A stretch of DNA of 64,000 nucleotides from Trichomonas vaginalis G3. Lineage: Eukaryota > Parabasalia > Trichomonadida > Trichomonadidae. The notes below the pieces were generated by a model that did not search any database, was not told the DNA's origin, and saw only the letters and a program-made list of their open reading frames with translations. The stretch spans positions 18,940,082-19,004,081 of the forward strand of contig NC_067207.1 in assembly GCF_026262505.1 (NCBI RefSeq). Reading direction: 5' to 3'. Shown here piece by piece: positions 1-10,554 of this stretch. A program made the translations under genes and the position numbers. The stretch's first letter is position 1. Each line of letters begins with the position of its first letter.

Positions 1-2
1 AT

Positions 3-158
3 TATGCAAAATTTCTGAAGACATACAAAGCATTTAAACAATATCTAAATGCTTCTAAAGATTATGCAAAATTTCTGAAGGTATATAAAGCTTATGAAAA
101 AGCGTATGAAAAGTTTATACATTGGGGAATTGTTGTAAAATATCGATATGAAGACTAA
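3..158 (+). CDS. 3' end of an element protein with 20-residue repeats
   Basis: The reading frame is open from the window edge and ends at TAA 156-158, giving 51 residues. The first 20 codons recur as an imperfect tandem copy 60 bp later (both copies contain YAKFLK followed by YKA). The composition is rich in Lys, Tyr and Ala and is probably helical. The start lies outside the window. Function is unknown; it is the last gene before the convergent small gene at 177-650. Confidence 0.5.
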   Translation, partial: YAKFLKTYKAFKQYLNASKDYAKFLKVYKAYEKAYEKFIHWGIVVKYRYED

Positions 159-176
159 CCAAAAATATATTTTTGC

Positions 177-650
177 TTAAATAGCTTCAGGGTCTATTTC
201 TTCAACCATTTCACTTTCTTCGTCAATGTCAATAGAAGCTTCTTCAACCTTTGGTAAGAATTTCTGTATAACATCTTTGTTCGTTATTGTCTTCAGAGAT
301 GAAGGATAATATTTCACATTTGTTTCACCCTTCTTATATTCTTTCTGTTCGGAAAGATTTAAAGCAATACTGAAGAAGTCAACGTTAGAGTTCTTTATAA
401 CAGTATAGTGTGTATCTTTGACATTCACGAAGAAACTCTTTTGTTTCAAAACTACTGCTAACTCTTGTGAAGTATAACGTTTGCGGTCAATGACGATAGC
501 TAATGGTCTGACATACTGACCAAACTTAGATTCTTTCACAAACTTCTTGTTAAAGATAACATTAACATTTGAAGCATTATTGAACTCATTCTTGATGGCA
601 GTAGCGAGAGCATTGTATGAAAAGAACTTGCAATCTTGCATGTGTTTCAT
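177..650 (-). CDS. Maverick protein of unknown function, 157 aa
   Basis: The gene reads leftward from ATG 650 to a stop at 177 and encodes 157 residues. The protein has a mixed Lys/Val/Phe-rich body and an acidic tail (residues about 137-155, with several Glu and Asp). I see no signal peptide, membrane segment or catalytic motif. The 91-bp gap to the divergent polymerase region at 742 is very T-rich on both strands and probably serves both genes. I do not recognise the family; position next to the polymerase only places it among the element's own genes. Confidence 0.6.
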   Translation of the reverse strand: MKHMQDCKFFSYNALATAIKNEFNNASNVNVIFNKKFVKESKFGQYVRPLAIVIDRKRYTSQELAVVLKQKSFFVNVKDTHYTVIKNSNVDFFSIALNLSEQKEYKKGETNVKYYPSSLKTITNKDVIQKFLPKVEEASIDIDEESEMVEEIDPEAI

Positions 651-741
651 TAAAATAAAAATATTAAATTATTTTGAAAAATAACTTAAAAAAATCTAAT
701 CTAATTTTTTCAAAAATATTTTTTTTTATTTCCTACTAAAG

Positions 742-3700
742 ATGTATCGGAAGTTGTCTAAGTTAGAACACTCGGAAATAAAACAACTTCTTACAGAAGC
801 TAACATAGATGTTGCAAAGCATTACGCAACAAACAAAAAAGCACTCGCTGACTTCATTAAAGACTATAATGGTGCAATAAGTTATGATAGAATTCATGAG
901 TTCATAAAGCCGCAACGCGGCGAGGACGAAGTCCATGCAATAGCATTTCCTTTAAATGACGTTGCTATTGACTTATATCATAGACGTTCAGTACCTCATG
1001 AAGTAAGGCGTGAGATGTTTGACATAACAAATGCAAACGTTGGTCATACTCGTAAAGCTCTTTCGCATGATGTTCGTCAAGAAATGTTTGACATAACAAA
1101 TGCAAACGTTGGTCATACTCGTAAAGCTCTTTCGCATGATGTTCGTCAAGAGATGTTTGACATAACAAATGCAAACGTTGGTGAAACAAGAAGAAGAGAC
1201 GACACACTGAAACAACAGAGAAGAGAGATGTTTAAAAGTGCTATAGAACAAGTTCGCAAAGCTAACGATGTCATTCGTTCCATTGACGACAAACCAAAAG
1301 AAGGTGAGAGATGGTTAAAGAAAGATGAAGAGAATAGGAAGAGAAATGTGAAGTCAGGCAATAGACTCATTGACTTTAACATCGAAGCTTTAGATGAACC
1401 AAACAGAGACTACTTACACAAACATTTCGGTAAGGTTTTCATGAGACTCTTAGAGAAGATTAAAATAAACTCCCAACAAAGATGGATGGTATGTTATAAA
1501 CTTGGTGGAAAGTATGAATGTTCTACGTTAAACCTCAATAATATTGGAACATTACTACATCAGCTCTTGAAGGAGAACTTTATATCAGAGATAGAAGCAA
1601 ATGCTGCAGGTATTGTTGAAATGCACTATGACTTCTTCTTGACAAACATAAAGAATCTTACCGAAATAAAGATGTATGATTTAACAGAATATGAAGGCTT
1701 AACGATGTCAGATGTAAAGAAAGGCAAACCAAAAAAGAGACCATATAGAGATGAAAGCACACTGACAAATGACCAGAAAGCCATTTTGGAAGCTCTTAAG
1801 CAAACAGGAAACCCAGCACTTATAGAAAGCTTTTGGAAAGATAATGGTGAAAAGAAGTTTTATAAGAAGAGAAGCGGTCAGTTCTGGAAGTATCTTTGCA
1901 CATTACCTATAAATCTTGAACGCTACCAAATCTTCAATGAACTGAACAAAAGAACTGCAGCACTTATGACAGAAGACAATTGTTTCGTTTATGCTTGCAT
2001 TCAGGCTGGAGTAAATGAAGAAACTATTGACCACATGAGAGAAGTCATTCGTGTTAGAGACTTTCCTCAAAGTAAAGTACAAGAAATTTCTGACGCAACA
2101 GGTATAGCATTTAATGTTACCATTGGTTATTTCAATGACTCAAGACATAATGAAATAAAGAGATACATACCAAAAGAATGTAAACTGTTCGAACTATTGA
2201 CTTACTTCTTGTTGAAGACCACTACATGCTAAATGAAAGATTACCAATGACAACATATTTCATTCGCAACTATATAGAAATCTTGAAGGAGTGTGGTGGA
2301 ATGAACATTGAGAAACAGATGATATATACAAAGAGAGAGAACAAATATGTAGTTCGTTATGATAGAACTACACCGCTATGGGATGTTATGAAAACATTGT
2401 GGGAGTGCAAATATTTCGAACCTATTTCTTATGGAGAACTTTTCACATATACGACTGACTTATATAAACAGAACCTTGCACCATTTAAAGATTTGACATA
2501 TGCTCCAAAGTATTGTGTACAACTGAAGAAGAAAGCAGAGTCAAAAGAAGTAAATAAAAATAAGTGCAAGTTCATTCCTGAGCACGTTTTCTTTGCTGAC
2601 TTTGAGTGCAGTACCGATGGCTTTCATAAAGCTTTTAACATCTGTTATGACAGTGAAGATGGTTCAGTGAGTGAAAGCATATGGGGTCAGAACTGTGCAA
2701 CAGAATTTTTGGAACGACTTCCTGACAAGAGTTTAATATATTTCCATAACCTCAGTTATGATATAAACTTCATCTTAAGACACATGACAGAAGTGAAAGG
2801 AACTCCCATCATTAAAGGTTCACGAACAATGCAAATAACTGGCTTATATAAAGGAAGGGCAATTATTATAAAAGACTCTTACAGTGTTATAAATAAGAAG
2901 CTTAAACTATTTCCTGCTATGTTTAACTTACAAACAGGACCGAAAGAAGTATTTCCATATAACTACTACAGCAGTGTTTTGTTAGCAAATGACAACAGAA
3001 CTGGTGTCATTTCTGAAGCGTGTAAGTTTGTAAAAGATATTGAAACGTTCATGAAGAACATAGATTCCATCAAAGGTTGCAGAATAGATGAGAACCACTT
3101 CGACTTAGAAAAATATAGCACGTTTTATTGCAAACAAGATGTAAGAATTTTAAGAGAAGGTTTTGTTAAGTTCCGCAATGACTTATTGAAAGAATTTGAT
3201 TTAAACGTTTATGACTACGTTAGTATTTGTTCAATTGCTAACAAATTATTTGAGAACAGAGTATACTTCCCGAATGGAAATCTTTATGACCTCTCAAATA
3301 AACCAAGAGAATTTATTTCACGCTGTATTCAAGGTGGAAGATGTATGCTGTCAGATAACATGAAACAAAAGAGCGAAAAGAAACTCATTGCTGACTTCGA
3401 CGCTGTTTCATTATATCCATCCGCTATAGCAAGACTTTATACTTTAGAAGGAATTCCAAAGGTTATGAAGGATGAGATGCTAAGCACAGAGTATCTCATG
3501 AGACATTTATTCGATGACGACCAAAAGGAACCCATTGGTGAAAAGTTTATGTCTGGCTTCTTTGTTCTCATTAAGATAACAGAGATTGGAATACATAGAC
3601 ACTTTCCTTTAATAGTTTGTGACCCTGAACTAAATCCAGAACTTAACGTTCCCAGAAGTTCAAACACTTGCTGTTTAATGTATGTTGACCATATAACATT

Positions 3701-4655
3701 ACAAGACCTCATAAAATATCAAGGTGTCAAATGTGAGTGTTGCAAGGATACTATTACGATGGAAACAGAGATATTAGAATAAGAGATGAAGTAAAGAAGT
3801 TGTTTGAGTTAAGGTTAAAGTATAAGAAAGAAGGAAATCCTTTGCAAGAAAATATAAAGCTCATTCTGAACAGTATTTATGGGCAAAACTATTCTATCTC
3901 CTATTGAGTCAAAAATAACCATAGTAAATGACAAAGATGCTATAAGATATGCCATCAGAAACTACAACCATATAGTGAAGTTCGAAGGTTTGGATGGTTC
4001 AGATAAAACTATTTTCAAGCTAACGAAAAGCATTTGCAGACACTTTAACTTCTGTCCACTTGGTGTTAACATTCTGTCTATGTCGAAGAGAATAATGTGT
4101 GAAGTATTCTGTACTGCTGAGGACTTAGGAATGGACATCTTTTATAGCGATACGGACAGTATGCATCTCTACAATGAAGATATCCCTCGTTTAGCTGAAG
4201 AGTTTGAGAAACGTTATGGAAGAGTTCTCATTGGTAAAAACCTTGGTCAGTTTCATAGTGACTTCGCAGAAATAACACCTGGAAAACAAAGTTTAGCATA
4301 CAAGTCAATATTTTGTGGAAAGAAGACTTACATAGACTTACTCACGAATGATTTAAATGAAGTTGCATTTCACTGCAGAATGAAAGGCGTGAAGCAAGAT
4401 GTTATTGCATTAACCGCTAATGAAATGTTTCCTGACTCTGTTCAGTGTTTCTATGATGAAGATAAAGGTTTAATGGTTCCGCAAGGAAAATTTGACAAAG
4501 ACTCTGAGTTCAGTGTTATGAAGTTATATAAAGCACTTTATGACGGTCAAGAGATTGGATTTGACTTATGTAAGTCTTCTAGTCCTTGCTTTGCTGAAAA
4601 GTTTAACTTCTCAATAACGACTAAAACAAGCTTTATTCGTAAGTTGAAGTTCTGA
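742..4655 (+). pseudogene. Protein-primed family B DNA polymerase region (Maverick)
   Basis: This region encodes a replicative DNA polymerase of the protein-primed B family, the enzyme that would copy the element. The N-terminal third is a poorly conserved domain with a 23-residue tandem repeat; this is where terminal-protein-like regions sit in such polymerases. Recognisable motifs follow in the expected order: an exonuclease segment with DFEC, then a HNLSYD segment, then YCKQD; the polymerase palm with SLYPS; an NSIYG segment; and YSDTDS, the catalytic Asp pair. Order and spacing fit Polinton polymerases. The copy is broken, with about two or three breaks, and is treated as a fossil. Confidence 0.9.
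1009..1185 (+). repeat. 69-bp in-frame tandem repeat inside the polymerase N-terminal region
   Basis: Two full copies and a partial third of a 69-bp unit (23 codons) are nearly identical at the DNA level. Each encodes a segment containing REMFDITNANVG or QEMFDITNANVG. Identity this high suggests recent expansion. The repeat makes open antisense frames that are not genes. Confidence 0.85.
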
Positions 4656-4739
4656 GGTCATTTATTTTTGTCAGCAATGAGGTCATGAATGAGGTCATGA
4701 ATGAGGTCATTTATTTTTGTCAGAAATGAGGTCATTCGT
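4654..4739 (+). repeat. Short direct repeats between convergent element genes
   Basis: About five copies of GAGGTCAT, some embedded in a longer unit containing TTATTTTTGTCAG, fill the gap between the polymerase region and the leftward gene ending at 4765. Elsewhere in the element this 3'-3' position is occupied by AGATCT palindromes. Confidence 0.7.
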
Positions 4740-4764
4740 GATAAAAATAAAGCTAGCGTAGATT

Positions 4765-5620
4765 TTACAATACTGCGATGGTAGAGTTTAAGAGTTGTGC
4801 TTCAATGTAGAGACAGTCCTTATGGTCTGGAGGTAAGAACACTGGGCAGTTATGGTCATGAGTGGAGAACATGTCTATCCAAAACTCACGATTGAAGCCA
4901 GTTAATTTATAGTATTTAGGGTTAGGAAGTGGTGAAGTTCTTGTATGACCAATGAACTCATTTTCAACTCCCTTACTTAAGTTTGAATATAATATAGCTT
5001 GCTTTCTATCCCAAATGCCAGGTGTTACAATCTTTGAAAATTCATTTTTCCTCGGAAGCATTGCATCATAATTGAAAACATTCTTGAAGTCTTCATTGGT
5101 TCAGAGATTTGAAACTTATACGTAATGGATTTTCTTTCTCTTTAGCGACTTCATTGAATGGTGAGAATACAACAAACTGACAGTCATGTGTTCCATCTTC
5201 ATTTTCATTAAATTCATAATGAAAGTCTATAAGTTGTGGCTGACTACCTTCTTCTTTCAGTTGTGCAAGAAACTCACGTAAAGGCTGTAAAGTTTGTACT
5301 TCAATGTTGAACTTTTTCTCGAACATTTCATTGAAGAAATCATACATTCTTGTAAAGTTGTATCGTCTTTAAAGTATTTGTATATGTGAATGTTTTGGGC
5401 GCTTAAAGACTGTTCGTCATTTTCTATCTCGACTTGAAGTATAAAGTCAACCTTTCTGAAAGCACGTGTTATATACATAGATGTTATGCCAATGTACTTC
5501 TCTTCATTTAATGTTCACAATCCAGTCTGTTGGAAACTTAAACGTTACTCTGTTCCCCTTTATTTTGACGTCAGGGTTTTCACTACTGAACGCAACAGTT
5601 AAAGGTATTTGTCTATACAT
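4765..5620 (-). pseudogene. Leftward Maverick gene region of unknown function
   Basis: Leftward coding sequence extends from a start preceded by TTTATTTTTATCCGA (on the minus strand, near 5620-5640) to about 4765. Pieces carry mixed beta-type composition, with segments such as IDFHYEFNENEDGTHDCQF and GFNREFWIDMFSTHDHNCP. It lies between the polymerase and capsid genes, so a structural role is possible but unproven. It is broken, with two or three breaks. I do not recognise the family. Confidence 0.5.
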
Positions 5621-5644
5621 TTAATTCGGATAAAAATAAACCAT

Positions 5645-5917
5645 TTACTCTTTCTTTGCTTCAGCTTCTTTAGCTTTTTGTTCTTCCTTTGCTTTTGCTT
5701 CTTCTCTAGCTTTCTTCGCCAGCAAACGTGGGTTCTTTTGTCTTCCAGCAGCTAATGCAGCAAGTTGTTTTTCACTAAGTTTTCTCTTTGGTCTCTCTGG
5801 CTTTTGTTCTTGTTTTTGTTCCTTCAGTTCGGATAAAATTTGCTCGCGAATTTCTTTCTTCAATGCTTCAACATCTATGACCCCTTGGGTCTTGTCCGTA
5901 GGGCTTGTCTGAGTCAT
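5645..5917 (-). CDS. Small Lys/Glu-rich Maverick protein, 90 aa
   Basis: This small leftward gene starts at ATG 5917 and encodes 90 residues. The first 35 residues look helical, the middle contains RPKRKLSEKQLAALAAGR, and the C-terminal 40 residues are almost entirely Lys, Glu and Ala and should form a charged helix or coiled coil. The KLSEKQLAALAAGR stretch resembles short basic nucleic-acid-binding segments in viral proteins, so DNA or RNA binding is a reasonable inference. It is divergent from the gene at 5962; both lie around a T/A-rich 44-bp spacer with a TTTTTATCTG-type box on the minus strand. Confidence 0.6.
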   Translation of the reverse strand: MTQTSPTDKTQGVIDVEALKKEIREQILSELKEQKQEQKPERPKRKLSEKQLAALAAGRQKNPRLLAKKAREEAKAKEEQKAKEAEAKKE

Positions 5918-5961
5918 TTGACTGCAGATAAAAAAAAAATTAAAACTTTAACCGATGTAAA

Positions 5962-6395
5962 ATGAGCTTGTCAAAATCAGAACGAGAGTCTATTATATTA
6001 AATGACGCAAGAGGAATACAACATCCTTTCTATTATGTAAGTCAGAGTAAAGATGGTAAAATATACGTAAGAAAAAGAAAGGTTCCATTAGCGAATGCAG
6101 AGAGCGACAACATTAAGGTGCATGGCAAGGGGAAGCCCACGAAGCCCATATAAAACCTTCTGTTCAAACTGAGCCACCAAAAGAACCAGAAGAAAAGAAG
6201 CCAGATGTACTTTCAATAACGAACCAAGAGCTTATTGCAAAGTTCGTGAATTTCATTGAAAAACAAACCGAGTCAAAGAACCCTGACCCGCCAGTGAAAG
6301 AAGTTGAGACAAAAGAGAATGTACAGTTCATTGAAAATGTCAAGAAACAACTTCCACCACGAATGCCAAGAAGAAGAGTGAGAATAATGAAGTAA
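5962..6395 (+). pseudogene. Small basic Maverick gene region
   Basis: The first part (MSLSKSERES onwards) contains SKDGKIYVRKRKVPLA, which echoes MKDGRVQFRKIKQPLD in the small gene at 8533, so the two are probably paralogous. The distal part is Pro/Lys/Glu-rich and ends with a basic tail (MPRRRVRIMK). It sits directly upstream of capsid copy A. It appears to have one break. Function is unknown. Confidence 0.5.
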
Positions 6396-6422
6396 ATAGA
6401 TATTTTTATCCGAAGTAAATAC

Positions 6423-7995
6423 ATGCAGAACGAACAGTTAAACGAATTTACTCCAGCAGAGCATATTCATCAGATTCGCTCATATTTCGATATCATAGAC
6501 AATGCAGTTCAAATTGGTGACACTAATAGAAAATATTCTGACGCAAAGATTCCATCACAACCTGGAACTGCTAAAGATAACACATGGGTAACATTCAATC
6601 TCTCACCTCCTGGTGAAAATATGTGGACCTTTACAATACATTCATTACGTATAAAATGGAAGGTCAATTTATTGCAGATAAAGAAATTGGTTCAGGTTCC
6701 AATAAAACAAACCCACCAGGATTTTGGATTGGTTTCGATGACGCTTTCTATGCGTTGCTGGATATCAAATCCTTGCAAATGGTCGTATCGTATATTCTCA
6801 AGACAACGCAAGAGAAGAAGCATATATAACTTCAAACTCACAAACTACCGAACAAATAAAGAAAGTAGATGTTTTCTCAAAGACTCGACATGAAGATGTA
6901 TGGAGTCATTCGGGAACATGCAGAACAGGACAAATTGTTAGTGGTCCAATTACAGCAGGAAAATCATTTGATTTTAAGCTTCGTTTAAGAATTCCTGTTA
7001 GAAGATTCCTTCCATTAGAAGCTATTCGATTTATTCCAGCTTTTGCAGGAAACATTCAGCTTAAAGTAAAGTTCAGTAGCGACGCCTTACAATGCACATC
7101 TATATCTGTAAATGATATCATTGCTTTCAATCCAACTCTTAAAGTTGCATTTGCTTCAGATTCAAATCCACCGACAAATAAATTTGTTCCATGGAATGAA
7201 CCATTCACTATGATAACGAAGGCAGTAGAAGCTAGTGGAACAGTTACTATTACAACTGTAACCCAGCAACTATTTCGAACAAAGATGGATTTTAATGAAT
7301 GTTTCATTCATCCAAAGTCATTCTCTTTAGACCCTAACATTTATACAGAACTTGTAGAACATTATACAAACGAGGCTTTATGTTTTCCTGTTAAAGTTAT
7401 GGATTGGATTCCTATGGACGGTTCATTCTCAAAGAATACAGATAGTTCAAGTGCAACATTTACAGCAGCTTATACGCCTATTAATGTTAAAAGTATTTGG
7501 GCACTATTTAGAAAGAAAGACAACTATTATGTTAATTTTGAGAACCCTAAGTTTAAATATCTTCAGCTTTCCATGGGAGCTTATGGAAATATGCCTGCAG
7601 AACCTGAAAAATCATATGGACCTGTATTTTATGAAATGGTTGCGAACGCTTGCAATACAAACAATGATATGATAGGATTTAATGAAGATGTTATGAGGTC
7701 ATTGGTGGATGATGGTAGTGTGGAACATAAATGGGATAGCTATGACAACACACATTTCTTATGTGGTTTTCCAACAGAAGTGGACTTTTGCTTCCAGCAA
7801 GGTCAAACATCTACTGCTCCAATAACATACAAATTGTCTGTTAAAGGACCTATTGAACTAGCAACTGAAAATGTACCAAAGCCACTTATTGGATTTATGA
7901 GGGATTGTTGCTTTGCCATTCAGGTGCGTGCTAATGGCATCCCCATAATAAGATTAGATGACTATAACTTAGCTACGGACGACAGTGAGGAATAA
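6423..7995 (+). pseudogene. Major capsid protein region, copy A (double-jelly-roll type)
   Basis: This encodes the shell protein of the element's virus-like particle. It is homologous to the intact capsid gene at 25351-26955: both have a segment following K/R-LRxPxxxFL, a run of hydrophobic and aromatic residues, then AGxI (about 6976-7080 here), and both have DNA(V/I) near the N-terminus. The rest is beta-rich, as in Polinton and virophage major capsid proteins. The start is preceded by TATTTTTATCCGA. The two copies are divergent, so this is not a recent duplicate. The copy is broken, with about two breaks. Confidence 0.75.
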
Positions 7996-8025
7996 AGGAT
8001 GAACGTTTATTTTTAAAGCTTATAA

Positions 8026-8484
8026 ATGAGTTCTTCATCAAGCTCTCGTGAACCTTCACCATCTATGAAACAAACTTTACCAAACGATTATGGAGCACCT
8101 ATTGAATATTTCTTACGAGCTGCACAATGGCAAAGAGCAGTCTCACCAAGGTTAGGTGTTCCACCAGCTCCTGTCAAAAATAGCATTTGGTCAAGTCCTT
8201 ATATAAAATATGGTCTCCCACTAGGTTTGCTAGCTACAGCAGGAGCAGTTATGATGTTGAAAAGAAATAAAACAAATGTTGTAAATAATACTGAAGTAGC
8301 TGAAGTTAAACAAACTCCAACACCATCGCCAAAACCAACGCCTTCACAAACAACACTTTCAATGACTCCTGAACCTATGGAATTACAAACTCCTGTTCAA
8401 AAGTCAACTCCAAAACCGACTCCAACATTTAAACCAGAACCTACTCCTCAAATAAATCGTAAAACTCCTGCGTTTCCTTACTGA
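8026..8484 (+). CDS. Single-pass membrane protein with Pro/Thr-rich tail (Maverick)
   Basis: The 152-residue product has a Ser-rich N-terminus, a conserved-looking middle (YGAPIEYFLRAAQW), one hydrophobic segment at about residues 64-80 (GLPLGLLATAGAVMML) followed by basic residues, and a long low-complexity tail made of Thr, Pro and Lys. It begins 31 bp after the capsid A stop, behind TTTATTTTTA, and so belongs to the same rightward gene row. A minor virion membrane or vertex protein is possible; nothing in the sequence proves it. Confidence 0.6.
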   Translation: MSSSSSSREPSPSMKQTLPNDYGAPIEYFLRAAQWQRAVSPRLGVPPAPVKNSIWSSPYIKYGLPLGLLATAGAVMMLKRNKTNVVNNTEVAEVKQTPTPSPKPTPSQTTLSMTPEPMELQTPVQKSTPKPTPTFKPEPTPQINRKTPAFPY

Positions 8485-8532
8485 AAAAATAACGTTATTT
8501 TTATTTAATATTAAAATTTTTATTTGATTGAA

Positions 8533-8769
8533 ATGACAAATAAAATCACTGAAGCAATGAAACAAAAGTTTTTGGTAGAATACATTAAATCAGGAATTAT
8601 TCCAGAAGGTTTTTACATTCATACTATGAAGGATGGTAGAGTTCAGTTTAGAAAGATAAAGCAACCATTAGATAGAGAAGGAATTTTGAGAAAGATTAAA
8701 CTTCATGAGGACAACATTGCTGAACTTAAGAAGAAGTTAGAAGAGTTGGATAAAGGAAGAGAGTTATAA
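8533..8769 (+). CDS. Small basic Maverick protein, 78 aa
   Basis: I chose ATG 8533, which follows TTTTTATTTGATTGAA. The protein has a segment GFYIHTMKDGRVQFRK resembling one in the small gene at 5962, then a charged helical C-terminus (HEDNIAELKKKLEELDKG) likely to form a coiled coil. It is followed 29 bp later by the GGTGAGATCTCACC palindrome. Function is unknown. Confidence 0.55.
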   Translation: MTNKITEAMKQKFLVEYIKSGIIPEGFYIHTMKDGRVQFRKIKQPLDREGILRKIKLHEDNIAELKKKLEELDKGREL

Positions 8770-8798
8770 AGCAATGAGTTCAACAGGGTGAAAAAAGA

Positions 8799-8812
8799 GG
8801 TGAGATCTCACC
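8799..8812. promoter_or_regulatory. AGATCT-centred palindrome GGTGAGATCTCACC
   Basis: A perfect 14-bp palindrome lies 29 bp after the stop at 8769. The same architecture, often with GTTAG/CTAAC arms, recurs after other stop codons at 13-19 kb. It could form a hairpin in RNA or be a dimer-binding site. Confidence 0.55.
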
Positions 8813-8916
8813 ACTTCACCTAAATTTAAATGGATGTTTTCATACGTGTGGGAGTGGTGATATCATTTATTTTTAAGTTTATTTTTAAAATTATTTTTAA
8901 GTTTATTTTTATATAA

Positions 8917-9243
8917 ATGACGAAAACTATTGAGATAACAAACTACAACGGTCATGAGTTCAAGAATTTGTTCTTCGTTCCTCGTGAAAATACATTCTAT
9001 CAGATACGAGGGAGAAAGGGTAAAGTTAGTTTGAGCGTTTATGAAGGAATGAAGAATGGAAAGTTTATACAAGCATACGATACAAACGGTAAACGTGTTT
9101 CATTAGCTTTGTCAAAACTTACTAACATTTATTTTGACAGTGACTTTGACTCTGACGATTGGAGCGACAGCAGCGATACTGAAGAATATGAACTATTGTG
9201 TGAAGCACAGCAATGGGAAGAGTTGCAATACTTTTGTAAGTGA
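8917..9243 (+). CDS. Maverick protein with Ser/Asp-rich acidic segment, 108 aa
   Basis: ATG 8917 follows a TTTATTTTTATATAA box repeated in short form three times. The N-terminal 70 residues look like a compact beta domain (NYNGHEFKNLFFVPREN, then a basic RGRKGKVSLSVYEG). Residues about 75-92 are an acidic run of Asp and Ser (FDSDFDSDDWSDSSDTEE). The family is not recognised. Confidence 0.55.
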   Translation: MTKTIEITNYNGHEFKNLFFVPRENTFYQIRGRKGKVSLSVYEGMKNGKFIQAYDTNGKRVSLALSKLTNIYFDSDFDSDDWSDSSDTEEYELLCEAQQWEELQYFCK

Positions 9244-9355
9244 GAACGTTTATTTTTACAGTAGTAAGGTGAAGTGGTTGGCGGCTTTATAAATATTTAA
9301 GGTTAAGTTGGTGTTTGTGTTTGTGTTGTAAAATATACGTTAACGGTTTTGTAAA

Positions 9356-9583
9356 GTGTCAAATTCACAAGTATTGCGTATGGTGGAACGCAGTGCCACC
9401 GTACACATGATATGTATACTAACTAAAGACAACGTTCAGTTTGCTATAAATTGTTTCTGGAGTAACACTGAGGGAGGAGGAAACCATACACATCGCGTTT
9501 CAGGATATACGCAAACAACGGGACAAAGTAAAGACTACATGCCACCTTACATGACAGTTTACGCATGGTATAGAAATGCTTAG
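9356..9583 (+). CDS. Fibre/tail-collar-like C-terminal fragment
   Basis: The distal half reads GGGNHTHRVSGYTQ, then DYMPPYMTVYAWYRNA. This pattern (Gly-rich loop, alternating His, then PPYxTVY plus an aromatic end) resembles C-termini of phage tail-fibre or collar-type trimeric proteins. It ends 4 bp into the convergent integrase gene. The exact start is uncertain. If real, it would be part of a receptor-binding fibre of the element's particle. Family assignment is from pattern alone. Confidence 0.4.
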   Translation: MSNSQVLRMVERSATVHMICILTKDNVQFAINCFWSNTEGGGNHTHRVSGYTQTTGQSKDYMPPYMTVYAWYRNA

Positions 9584-10537
9584 TCGTCATTTTCAACTTC
9601 TTTAGCATATTCGTCAGGAGTTGTCTTATATTTGTTAGGAACTGTCTTTGAAAGTATACCACCTTGAACTTTGACAAGTTTGAAACGAGGTCTGACAATA
9701 GTAGTTTTATCTTCTGCTTGCAGTCTGTACATTTTGCCATGTTTGCCTAAAACTTCATAATATTCTCTTGTATACTCTCTTCTATTTTTACGAACACGAA
9801 TGTGAGTACCTGTCGGGTTCCCATTGTTGTCATAGTCAATAGTATTTTCATATGGGTCGCGTTTAGGTATTTCTATTTTTACTTTGTCACCTTTCTGAAG
9901 TTTGAAGCCCGGCATTCTTTCTTGTTTGTCTCTTTTGACTAAATTATTAAATATATAGTCTTTCTCTAAGTCAGGGTTGTTTTTCATTTCTTCGGGGGAG
10001 TGGTTTCCCAAACCTTTTTGTTTACGGCTATTGTAAATATTTAAAACTTGTCTCATCTTTGCCATGGAGAAGTGTCTATATTTGTCGTCATATGACATTT
10101 CATTTGCTTCACCACCTTGTGGTTGGTTTAAGTCTCTTAACATTTTTATACAACCGTCAATGACACCAAGAGCAGAATGGTTTTGGTCGACAATGAAATA
10201 TTGGTTTACATTTTTTGAACGCAGATAGTTTTTTACATCATCTGATTTGAAAGAACTTTCACAGTCAGATGTCAGTTTTGTTGGATGGTATTTGTCAACG
10301 AATATTGTCAAAGCAGTTTTCACATCTAAAATATTTTTGGACCATAATGGTATGGCTTCACAGTATCTGTGTTTTGACCGACAAATATTAGCCAGTATGG
10401 TGGTCCATCTGTTCTAACTCTCGGAATGTTTTCCAAGATATCCATAAACCAAGCATTTGGTGTTGAACTAAAGATTTTTACCATGAGTGCTTTTTTTGTC
10501 GCTTTAGAACATAGGGGTCCTTGTTTGGATTCGTCAT
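9580..10537 (-). pseudogene. Retroviral-type integrase region (Maverick)
   Basis: The leftward coding region begins at an ATG near 10537 in a divergent promoter. The catalytic core is recognisable from SDCESSF and the later HSALGVIDGCIKMLRDL segment, typical of rve integrases, followed by a helical region (YRHFSMAKMRQVLNIYN) and an SH3-like C-terminal part with FKLQKGDKVKIEIPKR, as in Polinton and Ty3-type integrases. The enzyme would insert element DNA into host chromosomes. The copy appears to carry one or two breaks. Confidence 0.8.
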
Positions 10538-10554
10538 TTTTTATCCTATAAGAA
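10538..10554. promoter_or_regulatory. Divergent promoter with TTTTTTATCCTATAAG
   Basis: The 17-bp gap between the leftward integrase start and the rightward gene at 10555 contains TTTTTATCC, the same box that precedes the genes starting near 5620 and at 6423, and at 22120 on the minus strand. Confidence 0.45.

Noticed and set aside
965-1251. Open leftward frames across the polymerase N-terminal region
   Set aside because: They are antisense shadows produced by the 69-bp in-frame repeat.
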